A stretch of 64,000 nucleotides of DNA. Origin: JAUIAI01 sp963732405. GTDB lineage: Bacteria > Pseudomonadota > Gammaproteobacteria > Burkholderiales > Burkholderiaceae_E. A model generated the notes under the pieces. That model was not told the DNA's origin. It saw nothing but the letters and a program-made list of their open reading frames with translations, and did not search any database. Below are positions 1-8,844 of the stretch, in pieces (the first letter of the stretch is position 1; each line of letters opens with the position of its first letter). The position numbers and the translations under genes are program-made. The DNA lies in the NCBI GenBank assembly GCA_963732405.1, contig CAVSZG010000001.1, positions 3,325,818 through 3,389,817 on the forward strand, given 5' to 3'.

Positions 1-65
1 TAAGCCAGGCGCTTCTCGGGATCCCTGAGCACCTCATAGGCTTCGGAGACGTCCTTGAATTCCAT
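1..65 (-). pseudogene. J-domain fragment at window edge
   Basis: Reading leftwards from an ATG at 65, the minus strand encodes MEFKDVSEAYEVLRDPEKR and then leaves the window. This is helix III/IV of a J domain. It lacks helix I, helix II and the HPD motif. It lies in the same frame as the cbpA-like gene, nine codons after that gene's stop. It could be a 5'-truncated duplicate of a J-protein gene or the start of a shortened protein continuing outside the window; I cannot tell which. Confidence 0.45.
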
Positions 66-92
66 GACGACTATCGCCTGGCTGCCGGCGTG

Positions 93-1112
93 TCAGGTCA
101 GGTCGGCACGCGGGTTGAAGGGCAGGGCGTCATCGAAACGGCGGTAGGCTTCCCGGGCCGCTTCGGTGTTCGCTGGTGGCAGAGCCACTTGCAGGATGAC
201 GAAAAAGCTGCCGGGCGTGTGACCCGGAATCCCGCGTTCGCGAATCCGCAGCCGACGCCCGGGTCGTGAGTTCGGGGGAATGGTGAGTTCGACGGAGCCG
301 GTTGGCGTGGGCGCGGTGACCGTTGCGCCCAGGGCGAGTTCGGCCGGCGTGACGGGCAGATCGAGAGAGACATCACGCCCATCGACCTTGTAGAGCCGAT
401 GCGGCTTGATCTCGACCTCGAGATACAGGTCTCCCGGCGTGCCCTTGCCGATGGCCGCACCGCCCTGTCCCGCAACGCGGATCTGCTGACCGGGCCGCAC
501 CCCCTTGGGAATGTTGACTTCGATCGTCCGATCGGTCTGATACGGACGGTTGTCAGCGCCCAGCACGGTGTGCTTCAGATGAACGGTCTGCATCACGCCC
601 TGGTAGGCGTCCTCCAGGTTCACCGAGATCCTGGTATGGGTATCGGCACCATGTTGGCGCGCATCGCGCGCCGTCCCGTCATCCTGTCGCTGCCGCCGGG
701 CTTGCGCCGAGTTGTCGCTGCGACCTGCGCGAGGCCCGTCTGCCTCGGCGACGCCCTTGGCATCGCGTTGCCGACGCGAAAACAGACCGTTCAGAAATTC
801 ACCAAAGCCCTTGCGCCCGGGCGCCTGATGGGTTGCCTCGTCGCCATCGTCGCCCTTGTCCCAGCCGGGCGGCGGATTGAAGTCCTGGCCCGCACGCCAG
901 CGACCGCCCATCCGGTCGTAGTCGTTTCGGGTCCTCGGATCGCGCAACACTTCGTAGGCTTGCGCGATTTCCTTGAACCGCGCCTCGGCATTGGCTTCCT
1001 TGCTTCGGTCGGGATGGTATCGACGGGCGAGCACACGGAAGGCGCGCTTGATTTCATCGGGGCTGGCGTTACGGCTCACGCCGAGAATCTGGTAGTAGTC
1101 CTTGGCATTCAT
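93..1112 (-). CDS. cbpA: CbpA-type DnaJ co-chaperone
   Basis: A 339-residue J-domain co-chaperone that stimulates Hsp70 (DnaK) ATPase activity in the cytoplasm. The J domain spans about residues 5-70 with the HPD triad at 33-35. An Arg/Gly/Asp-rich linker follows (about 110-180), then two DnaJ C-terminal substrate-binding domains (about 200-335). There are no CxxCxGxG zinc-finger repeats, so this is a class II CbpA/DjlA-like protein and not DnaJ itself. The ATG at 1112 is chosen because it begins the classic MNAKDYYQILGV start; the open frame upstream has no family similarity. It is followed in frame by a stray J-domain fragment. Confidence 0.88.
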   Translation of the reverse strand: MNAKDYYQILGVSRNASPDEIKRAFRVLARRYHPDRSKEANAEARFKEIAQAYEVLRDPRTRNDYDRMGGRWRAGQDFNPPPGWDKGDDGDEATHQAPGRKGFGEFLNGLFSRRQRDAKGVAEADGPRAGRSDNSAQARRQRQDDGTARDARQHGADTHTRISVNLEDAYQGVMQTVHLKHTVLGADNRPYQTDRTIEVNIPKGVRPGQQIRVAGQGGAAIGKGTPGDLYLEVEIKPHRLYKVDGRDVSLDLPVTPAELALGATVTAPTPTGSVELTIPPNSRPGRRLRIRERGIPGHTPGSFFVILQVALPPANTEAAREAYRRFDDALPFNPRADLT

Positions 1113-1197
1113 GACAGCGCGTCGCAGCGGAACAGAGAAAGAGACCGGACCGGCCAGGGCAGCAACAGTCCGTTGTCGCGGACTGGCGGCACCCTGT

Positions 1198-2004
1198 TCA
1201 GGCCCGCGCCTGGGCCAGCAGATTGACCAGTGATGCAAACACCTTGGGTGTACCGGCAATGACTTGCGAGTTGTACAGATACTCGGCTTCGCCGTCGAAG
1301 TCACCGATCAGGCCGCCCGCTTCGGACACGAGCAAGGCGCCGGCGGCCATGTCCCAGGGCGACAGACCGTACTCAAAAAAGGCGTCGTAGCGGCCACAGG
1401 CAACATACGCCAGATCGAGGGCGGCTGCGCCTGGCCGGCGCACGGCCGACACGGTTTCGGTGACGAGTCGGAACATCTTCATGTAGGTGTCCAGCGTGTC
1501 AATCTCCTTGAACGGGAAACCAGTGCCCACCAGACTGTCTTCGAGCTTGTCGCGGCGCGAGACCCGGATGCGCCGATCATTGAGAAACGCGCCGCGGCCG
1601 CGGCTGGCGGTGAACAATTCGTCGCGGTTGGGATCGTAGACGACGGCCTGGGCGGCGACGCCTTTTTGCAGCAGGCCGATCGACACGCAATACTGGGGCA
1701 GGCCGTGAATGAAATTGGTCGTGCCATCCAGTGGGTCGATGACCCAGATGTTTTCCGCATCGCGCAGGGTTTCGCCGGCGCGGCGCGAACGATGGCCGCT
1801 CTCCTCGCCAAGGATAGAATGCGTGGGATAAGCCTTGAGCAAGGTCTCGATGATCACGCGCTCGGCTTCCTTGTCGACCTCGGTGACAAAATCATTGCGC
1901 TGCTTGCGCGACACCTGAACTTTCTCGAGATCGAGGCTGGCCCGGTTGATGATGCTGCCGGCGCGCCGGGCGGCGGTCACGGCAGTATTGAGCATCGGGT
2001 GCAT
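1198..2004 (-). CDS. suhB: Inositol-1-monophosphatase SuhB
   Basis: A 268-residue member of the Mg2+-dependent inositol monophosphatase/FBPase superfamily, close in length to E. coli SuhB (267). Metal-binding residues are visible: the E67-E68 pair in GEESG, the D90-P-L-D93-GTTNF motif, and a late WDMAAGALLVSEAGG motif. SuhB hydrolyses inositol phosphates and in E. coli also takes part in rRNA antitermination with Nus factors. The start MHPMLN matches the conserved SuhB start; a longer in-frame start at 2025 is less likely. It is divergent from trmJ across a 58-bp spacer, a common betaproteobacterial arrangement. Confidence 0.93.
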   Translation of the reverse strand: MHPMLNTAVTAARRAGSIINRASLDLEKVQVSRKQRNDFVTEVDKEAERVIIETLLKAYPTHSILGEESGHRSRRAGETLRDAENIWVIDPLDGTTNFIHGLPQYCVSIGLLQKGVAAQAVVYDPNRDELFTASRGRGAFLNDRRIRVSRRDKLEDSLVGTGFPFKEIDTLDTYMKMFRLVTETVSAVRRPGAAALDLAYVACGRYDAFFEYGLSPWDMAAGALLVSEAGGLIGDFDGEAEYLYNSQVIAGTPKVFASLVNLLAQARA

Positions 2005-2062
2005 GGGGCCGGTCCTTGTCTGCATCGCATGGGCTGAGAAGGCGCAAGTGTAAGGGATACGG

Positions 2063-3007
2063 ATGGATCCAAAGACAGCGGCACACGTCAGGCGCGAAGG
2101 CAGTTACACGCAGGGTCGTCACCGAGGCCGTCATGCGATCGACTTCATCCTGGTCGAACCCAGTCATTCGGGCAATGTCGGGTCGGCCGCGCGGGCCCTG
2201 CAGGTCATGGGCTTCGAACGATTGACCGTGGTCAACGCGGCGGGCGAGGCCTTGCATCGGCATCGGGATGCACGGGCGCTGGCCAGCGGCGCGTTCAGGG
2301 TGCTGGAGGGATGTCGACTGGTTGCATCGCTCGATGAGGCCTTGGCCGACTGTCGGCTCGCGATTGCGGTGAGTGCGGCCGGGCGTGAGTTCGCGCCATT
2401 GCCGCAGTCGCCGCGTGCGATCGGCGCCGATATCGGTGCATGGCTGACGCGCTTCGATGAAGGGGTCGACGAGGCTTCGACTTCCGCGCATGCGGTGCCC
2501 GGGCCTGCGCTTGCTGCGGCTCACGCCACATCGGCTCCGGACCCGGAACCACCGGGTCTGGCCGCCCGGCGCAGACCCGCACCGATCGGCCTGGTATTCG
2601 GCACCGAACGGGTCGGGCTGAGTATCGATCAGGCGCAGCGCTGCCAGCGCCTGTGTTCGATCGACGCCGATCCGCAATACACCTCGCTCAATCTGGCGCA
2701 GGCGGTGCAGATCATGGCCTATGAACTACGCCTGGCGATGATGGGCGATGCGCCGGTATCGCCGATGCTTCCGGCAACGGACGAAGTGCCCGCCCGACTG
2801 GCCCAGGTCGAGGCCATGATCGCGCATCTGGAGCGAATGCTGATCGGCATTGGCTTTCTCGACCCGCAGAATCCGCGGCGGCTGATGCCGCGCCTGCGTC
2901 GCCTGTTCGCCCGGGCAGGATTGAGCACGCGCGAAGTCGACATCCTGCGCGGCATCTGCAATGAGGTCGAGAAGGTCTCGGTCCGCCCTGGCGCCGGCAC
3001 CGGCTGA
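2063..3007 (+). CDS. trmJ: tRNA (Cm32/Um32) methyltransferase TrmJ
   Basis: A 314-residue SPOUT-class (SpoU) RNA methyltransferase that 2'-O-methylates position 32 of tRNAs. The N-terminal motif FILVEPSHSGNVGSAARAL and the C-terminal cofactor-knot motifs GTERVGLS and YTSLNLAQAVQIMAYEL are typical of TrmJ. Between the two catalytic halves there is an Ala/Pro-rich insertion of about 35 residues (around residues 135-172), longer than in E. coli TrmJ and probably a surface loop. The exact N terminus is uncertain because the first 25 residues are Arg/His-rich and show no family similarity. It is followed by cysE on the same strand after 131 bp. Confidence 0.86.
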   Translation: MDPKTAAHVRREGSYTQGRHRGRHAIDFILVEPSHSGNVGSAARALQVMGFERLTVVNAAGEALHRHRDARALASGAFRVLEGCRLVASLDEALADCRLAIAVSAAGREFAPLPQSPRAIGADIGAWLTRFDEGVDEASTSAHAVPGPALAAAHATSAPDPEPPGLAARRRPAPIGLVFGTERVGLSIDQAQRCQRLCSIDADPQYTSLNLAQAVQIMAYELRLAMMGDAPVSPMLPATDEVPARLAQVEAMIAHLERMLIGIGFLDPQNPRRLMPRLRRLFARAGLSTREVDILRGICNEVEKVSVRPGAGTG

Positions 3008-3138
3008 CCGCCTCCCGCGCACGTCTACCCAATCACGCGCTCGCGGCCTGGGTGAGCGGCTCGGATGGGTGATGATTCGGGTAATCTATGGTCCCGGTCC
3101 GCCAGGCCGCCTGGCTGACCCACTGGATGGAATGACCC

Positions 3139-3999
3139 ATGTTCGACCGACTGCGTGAAGATGTCGCCACCGTCCTCGAGAAGGACCCTGCCGCCCGATC
3201 CTCGCTCGAGGTGTTGTTGTGCTGTCCCGGCGTGCACGTGCTGGCGATCCACCGTCTTGCCCATGCCTGCTGGAATCAGGGTTTCCTGACCCTGGGCCGC
3301 TTTATTTCGCATCTGGGCCGCCTGTTCACCGGCATCGAGATTCATCCGGCCGTGCGGATCGGGCGACGCGTATTCCTGGACCATGGCATGGGCATCGTGA
3401 TCGGCGAAACCGCCGAAGTCGGAGACGACTGCACGATCTATCAGGGCGTGACGCTGGGCGGCACGTCGCTCAATGGCGGTAAACGTCACCCGACTCTCGA
3501 GGCCGGTGTGGTGGTGGGCGCTGGCGCCAAGGTGCTGGGGCCGTTCACGGTCGGGCGCGATGCCAAGATCGGCTCGAATTCGGTGGTGGTCAAACCGGTA
3601 CCGGCCGGGGCAACCGCAGTCGGTATTCCCGCCCGGATCCTGTTGAACGGGCGCGATGATCCGGCCACCTTGGCAGCGGACGCCATTGCGGCCGTGAGTT
3701 CGACGGCCGGATACGCCGGGGCGGCCGTCGCCGATGGCGGTTCGACCACGGGCACGGCGGCGAACAGGCCCGGACCGGGTGCGTCATCAGCGGCAACGCG
3801 CCACAAGTTTTCTGCCTATGCGCTCACGCCCAATGCCGATGACCCGCTCAATGTTGCCCTGCGAACGCTGATCGACCATGTGGCCGAGCAGGATCGAGCA
3901 ATCGACGAACTGCGTTGCCGCCTCAAGGAAATGGGCGCCGATATCGAGGCCGAGTGTCCGCCCATCGATGTCAATGATCTGAGCCGGATGGTCGATTAA
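3139..3999 (+). CDS. cysE: Serine O-acetyltransferase
   Basis: A 286-residue serine acetyltransferase that makes O-acetylserine for cysteine biosynthesis. The N-terminal helical domain contains DPAARSSLEVLLCCPGVHVL. It is followed by left-handed beta-helix hexapeptide repeats (about residues 65-170), including the catalytic stretch FLDHGMGIVIGETAEVGD and GVTLGGTSLNGGKRHP. A 110-residue tail follows: a low-complexity Ala/Gly/Thr segment and then FSAYALTPNADDPLNVAL with a short predicted coiled coil. This tail is known from betaproteobacterial CysE proteins but not from the E. coli enzyme. The ATG at 3139 gives the expected MFDRLREDV start. Confidence 0.92.
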   Translation: MFDRLREDVATVLEKDPAARSSLEVLLCCPGVHVLAIHRLAHACWNQGFLTLGRFISHLGRLFTGIEIHPAVRIGRRVFLDHGMGIVIGETAEVGDDCTIYQGVTLGGTSLNGGKRHPTLEAGVVVGAGAKVLGPFTVGRDAKIGSNSVVVKPVPAGATAVGIPARILLNGRDDPATLAADAIAAVSSTAGYAGAAVADGGSTTGTAANRPGPGASSAATRHKFSAYALTPNADDPLNVALRTLIDHVAEQDRAIDELRCRLKEMGADIEAECPPIDVNDLSRMVD

Positions 4000-4011
4000 C
4001 GCGGCCGCAGC

Positions 4012-4854
4012 TCAGACCGGCAGTTCCTGCGCCAGCCCGTCGGCCAGCAACAGGAAACCGCCGCGACGGGTAGCGGCATCCCAGTCGGGCAACACCCATC
4101 GTTGCCAGTCGACGTGGGCCTCATCGCCGCGCGCCTCATCGACGTGGGCCTCATCGCCGCGGGCCTCGTGATAGTCATGCCGACCGGGCCGGTGGGTATG
4201 ACCATGCACCAGCCGGGTTGTGCCAGCCTGACGAACCGCCTCACGAGCGGCCCGTTCATTCACATCGGTGATGTCTTCGGCCTTGCGTGACTTGGCCAGC
4301 GTGCTTTGCGCCCGCATCGCGCGCGCATCGTGCATCCGCTTGTCCAGCGCCTGCTGCAGAAATGCCGCCTGCCAACCGGGCCGTCGCGACTCCCGTCGGA
4401 AGGCCTGATAGTCGGCATCATCGGTACAAAGGGCGTCACCATGGGTCAGCAGATAGTGGTCTTCGCCCACAGCCAGCAGACAGGGATCGGCTAACATGGT
4501 CGCGCCCGTGCGGTGGCTGAAACCGGCACTGGGCGGCGCCGTGTTCAGCAGAAAATCGCGATTGCCGCGCATCACATAGACCGGCATCGAGGCGGCGACC
4601 CGGGCCAACCAGACCATGAAGTCCTGAGCGACCGGGTCAGTCTGGTCGTCGCCCACCCAGGCTTCAAACAGATCGCCCAGCAGGATCAGGTGGGTGCAGG
4701 CCGCCCGTCGACGGTCACAGGCCTGCATGAAGTAGGTGGCGGTCGGACGATCATGGTCGCCCAGATGCATGTCCGACGCCAGCAATACCCGGGCCTGCGC
4801 CGGCAGGCGCAGTCGGGCCTGATCGGCATCACTGCTCAACCGCTGTCGCCCCAT
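4012..4854 (-). CDS. lpxH: UDP-2,3-diacylglucosamine hydrolase LpxH
   Basis: A 280-residue calcineurin-like pyrophosphatase that makes lipid X in lipid A biosynthesis at the inner membrane. Metallophosphoesterase motifs occur in order: SDMHLGD, LLGDLFEAWVGDD, GNRDFLL, THGDALCTDD and HGHTHRPG. The start MGRQRLSS at 4854 overlaps the 3' end of the cyclophilin gene by 26 bp; a longer frame upstream looks like non-coding read-through. Just after HGHTHRPG the protein has two copies of a ten-residue unit, DEARGDEAHV, which lengthens the loop before RWVLPDWD. The reading frame is intact, so I expect it to be active. Confidence 0.9.
   Translation of the reverse strand: MGRQRLSSDADQARLRLPAQARVLLASDMHLGDHDRPTATYFMQACDRRRAACTHLILLGDLFEAWVGDDQTDPVAQDFMVWLARVAASMPVYVMRGNRDFLLNTAPPSAGFSHRTGATMLADPCLLAVGEDHYLLTHGDALCTDDADYQAFRRESRRPGWQAAFLQQALDKRMHDARAMRAQSTLAKSRKAEDITDVNERAAREAVRQAGTTRLVHGHTHRPGRHDYHEARGDEAHVDEARGDEAHVDWQRWVLPDWDAATRRGGFLLLADGLAQELPV
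4111..4170. repeat. 30-bp tandem duplication inside lpxH
   Basis: Two adjacent 30-bp units (4111-4140 and 4141-4170) agree at 27 of 30 positions. They are in frame and encode the DEARGDEAHV duplication in the loop between the HGHTH metal motif and RWVLPDWD. Confidence 0.85.
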
Positions 4855-5416
4855 CAATGCTGACCACGTCGCTGGGCACGTCACGCATCGGTCCCATGGT
4901 GGTGGTCTTGACCGCGGCAATTTTCTTGACCACGTCCATGCCATCGATCACCTTGCCGAACACCGTATAGCCGTGGCCATCGAAGGACGGAAAGTTCAGG
5001 CTGTCATTGTCCACGGTATTGATGAAGAACTGCGAGGTGGCCGAATTCGGATCACTGGTGCGTGCCATGGCGATCCAGCCGGTGTCGTTTTTCAGGCCAT
5101 TCTTGGATTCGATCGGGACCGGCGCGCGAGTCTTCTTGGGCTGCATCTTGCCCTTGTACAGGTCATCGGTGAATCCGCCGCCCTGGATCATGAAGTTGCC
5201 GATCACGCGATGAAAGATCGTGCCGGCATAGTGGCCGTCCTTCACGTACTGCAGAAAGTTCTCCACGGTTTTGGGGGCCTTGTCCGGATAGAGCTCGACC
5301 GTGATTTTGCCCAGATTGGTGTCGAAGGTGACCTGCGGATTGGCGGCCGCGGCATCGGTGGCGGCCATGCTGATGCCCACGGCGATGGCACCGATCAGGG
5401 GAAGTTTGAGAAACAT
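4829..5416 (-). CDS. ppiA: Periplasmic cyclophilin-type peptidyl-prolyl isomerase
   Basis: A 195-residue cyclophilin. An N-terminal signal peptide (MFLKLPLIGAIAVGISMAAT, cleavage near AAA-A) indicates periplasmic location. The catalytic domain shows VTFDTNLGKITVELYPDKAP, the FHRVIGNFMIQGG active-site stretch (Arg and Gln) and SQFFINTVDN. It catalyses cis-trans isomerisation of Xaa-Pro bonds in exported proteins. It lies between the TPR gene and lpxH, all on the minus strand; the conserved betaproteobacterial order often has a second, cytoplasmic cyclophilin here, which is absent. Its last bases overlap the start of lpxH. Confidence 0.92.
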   Translation of the reverse strand: MFLKLPLIGAIAVGISMAATDAAAANPQVTFDTNLGKITVELYPDKAPKTVENFLQYVKDGHYAGTIFHRVIGNFMIQGGGFTDDLYKGKMQPKKTRAPVPIESKNGLKNDTGWIAMARTSDPNSATSQFFINTVDNDSLNFPSFDGHGYTVFGKVIDGMDVVKKIAAVKTTTMGPMRDVPSDVVSIDGATAVEQ

Positions 5417-5506
5417 GCTCAGGCTCCGGAAGAAGAGGTTGGACGGTAAAAGGTAGGACGGTAAAACGGGGCAGTCGGCGCGCCTGGCGCTGATCCCGGA
5501 CGGGGT

Positions 5507-6193
5507 TCAGCGTCTGGCGGGGGTCAGTGAGAGTTGTTCAAGCACATCACGCGCCAGCACGAGCTTGCGCCGGGCCGATGCCGTCGTGGCGGGGGACTGC
5601 GTGGCCCGCTCGTAGGTCTGCATGGCCAGGCGAAGATAGAGGTCGCCCAGGTTCTCGTGGGCCAGAGCATAACCGGGCACGGCGATCACCGCCTGCTCGA
5701 GAGCCTCGCGCGCCGCGAGCAGGTTGCCGCTGCCGGCATGGAGCACCGCCAGATTGTTGTAAGGCTCGGCCAGCTCGGGATGATCGCGCGTCAGTGCGCT
5801 GAACACGCCGATCGCCTGCTCGGTCTGGTTCGAATCGGTGAGGGCGATGCCGTGCAGGAAGCGCAACTGGGTATTGTCCGGGTATTCACGAAGACTGCGC
5901 TCCACCACCCTCAGGGCCTCGCCGGTGCGCTTGGCCGTGAGCAGGGTGCGCACCGATTCGATGGCCTTGGCCTGGATTGCGACCTGGCCGCGGGCCGACG
6001 GATTGCCCGTTGGGTCGGTCTGCCGCGAGTCGGATGTGGCCCCGCCCGGGGCGGCTTGTGAAGCGGGGGTATCCGGCAGGCCCGGTGACGGCTCGCCCGT
6101 GCGCGGCGGGGACAGCGTGACCGCCGGTGTCGACTGCGCCTGGGCCCAGGCGCCCAGGCAGGCCAATGAGAGCGCCAGCCCGGTTCGGCACAT
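5507..6193 (-). CDS. Secreted TPR-repeat protein
   Basis: A 228-residue protein with a signal peptide (MCRTGLALSLACLGAWAQAQ), a Pro/Ser/Thr-rich linker (about 25-75) and three or so tetratricopeptide repeats (about 90-200, for example LAEPYNNLAVLHAGSGNLLAAREAL, shown as part of repeat two, and ALAHENLGDLYLRLA). TPRs mediate protein-protein contacts; no partner can be named. A TPR protein between cyclophilin and cysS is part of the conserved betaproteobacterial block. An ATG at 6253 is a possible alternative start, but 6193 puts the signal peptide at the terminus. It is divergent from cysS. Confidence 0.8.
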   Translation of the reverse strand: MCRTGLALSLACLGAWAQAQSTPAVTLSPPRTGEPSPGLPDTPASQAAPGGATSDSRQTDPTGNPSARGQVAIQAKAIESVRTLLTAKRTGEALRVVERSLREYPDNTQLRFLHGIALTDSNQTEQAIGVFSALTRDHPELAEPYNNLAVLHAGSGNLLAAREALEQAVIAVPGYALAHENLGDLYLRLAMQTYERATQSPATTASARRKLVLARDVLEQLSLTPARR

Positions 6194-6349
6194 CCGGTGG
6201 GCGATGGAATCCGCCCGAAAACGCCCATGGGCCGATGCTATACTGGTTCTCATCCCAAGGATTTTAGCGCGAACGCGCCGTGTCCCCGCGACACCGGGCA
6301 GGTTTTGGCCCTCGCGCTGCGCGGTCCCCGCGCACCGTGTCCGTCTCCC

Positions 6350-7804
6350 ATGCTCCAGATCTACAACACGCTCACGCGACGCAAGGAACCCTTCGAGCCC
6401 CGCGAGCCCGGCAGGGTTCGCATGTATGTCTGCGGCATGACCGTCTACGATTTCTGCCATATCGGCCATGCGCGTTCGATGGTGGTGTTCGATATGGTGG
6501 CCCGTTGGCTGCGCGCGAGCGGTTATCGGCTCACCCATGTGCGCAATATCACCGACATCGACGACAAGATCATTCGCCGGGCGGTCGAAACCGGTCAGTC
6601 CGTGCGGGCGGTCACCGATCGATTCATCGACGAGATGCATGCCGACGAAGATGCCCTGGGTGTGCGGCGACCCGATCACGAGCCCCGGGCCACCGAATTC
6701 GTGCCGCAGATGGTCGATCTGATCGGCTTGCTCGAGAAAAACGGCTATGCCTATCGGGCCGCCAATGGTGACGTCAATTTTGAGGTCGCCCGATTTGCCG
6801 GCTACGGCAAGCTCTCGGGCAAGAATCCTGAGGAATTGCGTGCCGGTGAACGGGTGGCGGTTGATACCAGCAAGCGTGACAGCGCCGACTTCGTGCTCTG
6901 GAAGGCCGCCAAGCCGCAGGAGCCAGACGACGTGAAATGGGCCTCGAGTTTCGGTCCCGGGCGCCCCGGCTGGCATATCGAATGCTCTGCCATGGCGCGC
7001 TCGCTGCTCGGCGATTCAATCGATATTCACGGTGGCGGCGAGGATCTGCAGTTTCCTCACCACGAGAATGAGATTGCCCAGAGCGAGGGTGCGCTGTTCC
7101 ACGGCCGCCCGCCCGAATTCGTGCGTTACTGGATGCACAATGCCTTTGTCGCGATCGACGATGAAAAGATGTCCAAGTCCCTGGGCAACTTCTTCACGAT
7201 CCGCGACGTGCGGCAACAATTTGATGCCGAAGTGATCCGGTTGTTCGTGCTGCGCGCCCAGCATCGCAGTCCGATCAACTACTCGGACGCCCATCTGGAC
7301 GATGCCCGCCTCGCGCTGCTGCGGCTTTACACCGCCCGTGGCGAACTGACTGGCGCCAGCACCGATGAGGCCCTGGCGAGTGCTGACTGGTCGCGACCGT
7401 TGATGGCACGCTTTCGCGATGCAATGAATGACGACTTCAACACGCCCATGGCCCTGGCGGCTCTGTTCGACATGGCGGCCGAACTGAACCGGGACCGCTC
7501 GGATGCCGCTGCGGCCGACTTCGCCGCCGCGTCGGCCGTGCTGGGGCTGGTGGACAAGCCGCTTGACCTGGTCAGGCGGACCGGTCTGCGCGGGCCCGCG
7601 CGGCTGGGCATGGCGGGCGAATCAACCGGAACGACAGCAACGACCCAGGCGTCGGACAGCTGGATCGAGTCACGGATCGCGGCTCGTCAGGCGGCCAAGG
7701 CGGCGCGCGATTTTGCCGGTGCCGATGCGATTCGCGACGAGTTGCTCGCCCACGACGTGGTCCTGGAAGATTCTCGCTCCGGCACCACCTGGCGCCGTCA
7801 ATGA
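6350..7804 (+). CDS. cysS: Cysteinyl-tRNA synthetase
   Basis: A 484-residue class I aminoacyl-tRNA synthetase that charges tRNA-Cys. Seen directly: the zinc-site cysteine in RMYVCGMTVYD, the HIGHA signature, TDIDDKIIRRA, the second zinc ligands in GWHIECSAMA and HHENEIAQSE, and the KMSKS loop (DDEKMSKSLGNF). The C-terminal helical DALR-like domain runs from about residue 360. The start MLQIYNTL at 6350 is the family start; upstream in-frame codons lack similarity. A TATACT box at 6239-6244 could be its -10 element. Confidence 0.95.
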   Translation: MLQIYNTLTRRKEPFEPREPGRVRMYVCGMTVYDFCHIGHARSMVVFDMVARWLRASGYRLTHVRNITDIDDKIIRRAVETGQSVRAVTDRFIDEMHADEDALGVRRPDHEPRATEFVPQMVDLIGLLEKNGYAYRAANGDVNFEVARFAGYGKLSGKNPEELRAGERVAVDTSKRDSADFVLWKAAKPQEPDDVKWASSFGPGRPGWHIECSAMARSLLGDSIDIHGGGEDLQFPHHENEIAQSEGALFHGRPPEFVRYWMHNAFVAIDDEKMSKSLGNFFTIRDVRQQFDAEVIRLFVLRAQHRSPINYSDAHLDDARLALLRLYTARGELTGASTDEALASADWSRPLMARFRDAMNDDFNTPMALAALFDMAAELNRDRSDAAAADFAAASAVLGLVDKPLDLVRRTGLRGPARLGMAGESTGTTATTQASDSWIESRIAARQAAKAARDFAGADAIRDELLAHDVVLEDSRSGTTWRRQ

Positions 7805-7811
7805 TCGGCCT

Positions 7812-7817
7812 TACAAT
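7812..7817 (+). promoter_or_regulatory. Possible -10 box upstream of accA
   Basis: TACAAT lies 58 bp before the accA start in the 70-bp cysS-accA spacer. No convincing -35 element is seen at 16-18 bp, so this is only a candidate. Confidence 0.3.
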
Positions 7818-7874
7818 CCCGGCTTGCCCGGCTCGGATCGTCCGTGCGGCGGGCGCGGTCACACCAGATAGCCG

Positions 7875-8840
7875 ATGAAGCAGAGATTCCTGGACTTCGA
7901 GCAACCGATCGCCGATCTTGAACAGAAGATCGAAGCCTTGCGGTTCGTCAATGATGATTCGGCCGTCGACATCGCCGATGAGATCCGCACCCTGCGCGAG
8001 AAGAGTGCGGCGCTGATCCAGCAGACTTACGCCAAGCTCACGCCATGGCAGGTCAGCCAGGTTGCCAGGCATCCGCAGCGTCCTTATACGCTCGATTACA
8101 TCGAGGCCATCTTCACCGATTTTCACGAGCTGCACGGCGACCGCCACTTTGCCGACGATGCCTCCATCGTCGGCGGCCTGGCACGGCTCAACGGCCAGTC
8201 GACCATGGTGATCGGTCATCAGAAGGGCAGGGACACCAAGGAGCGAGGGCTGCGCAATTTCGGCATGCCTCGACCCGAAGGGTATCGCAAGGCCTTGCGC
8301 CTGATGAAGCTGGCCGAAAAATTCGCCTTGCCCGTGGTGACTCTGATCGACACCCCCGGCGCCTATCCCGGCGTGGGCGCCGAGGAACGTGGTCAGTCCG
8401 AGGCGATCGGTCGCAACATTTTTGAAATGACCTTGCTCAGGGTGCCGATCGTATCGGTGATCATTGGCGAGGGCGGCTCGGGCGGCGCGCTGGCGCTGGC
8501 CGTGGCCGATGCCTTGTTGATGATGCAATACGCGGTCTACTCGGTGATCTCCCCCGAGGGATGCGCGGCCATCCTCTGGAAAGATTCCAACAAGGCCTCG
8601 CTGGCTGCCGATGCGATGGGCATTACCGCTCCGCGGCTTGAGTCGCTGGGTCTGATCGACCGCATCGTCGAAGAGCCGGCCGGTGGTGCGCATCGCGATC
8701 ATGACGCCAGTGCGCAGTTTCTCAAGAAGGCGATCATCGCCGCGCTGCGCCCCTTGCAGACCATGCCGATCGATGCGCTGCTCGCGCGACGCAGCGAACG
8801 TCTGCTGTCCTACGGCCAGTTCCGGGAGAGCACGGGCTAG
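7875..8840 (+). CDS. accA: Acetyl-CoA carboxylase carboxyltransferase alpha subunit
   Basis: A 321-residue AccA, matching the usual length of about 320. It forms the carboxyltransferase with AccD and transfers CO2 from biotin to acetyl-CoA for fatty acid synthesis. Conserved stretches include MKQRFLDFEQPIADLE at the start, DFHELHGDRHFADDASIVGG, GMPRPEGYRKALRLM, the oxyanion-hole region DTPGAYPGVGAEERGQSEAI and GEGGSGGALAL. It lies directly between cysS and tilS; the DNA glycosylase gene often found before accA in Burkholderia is missing. Confidence 0.95.
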   Translation: MKQRFLDFEQPIADLEQKIEALRFVNDDSAVDIADEIRTLREKSAALIQQTYAKLTPWQVSQVARHPQRPYTLDYIEAIFTDFHELHGDRHFADDASIVGGLARLNGQSTMVIGHQKGRDTKERGLRNFGMPRPEGYRKALRLMKLAEKFALPVVTLIDTPGAYPGVGAEERGQSEAIGRNIFEMTLLRVPIVSVIIGEGGSGGALALAVADALLMMQYAVYSVISPEGCAAILWKDSNKASLAADAMGITAPRLESLGLIDRIVEEPAGGAHRDHDASAQFLKKAIIAALRPLQTMPIDALLARRSERLLSYGQFRESTG

Positions 8841-8844
8841 CGCC

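Noticed and set aside
399..1226. 275-codon plus-strand frame over cbpA
   Set aside because: Antisense to a gene with a clear J domain; no ribosome binding site or family similarity.
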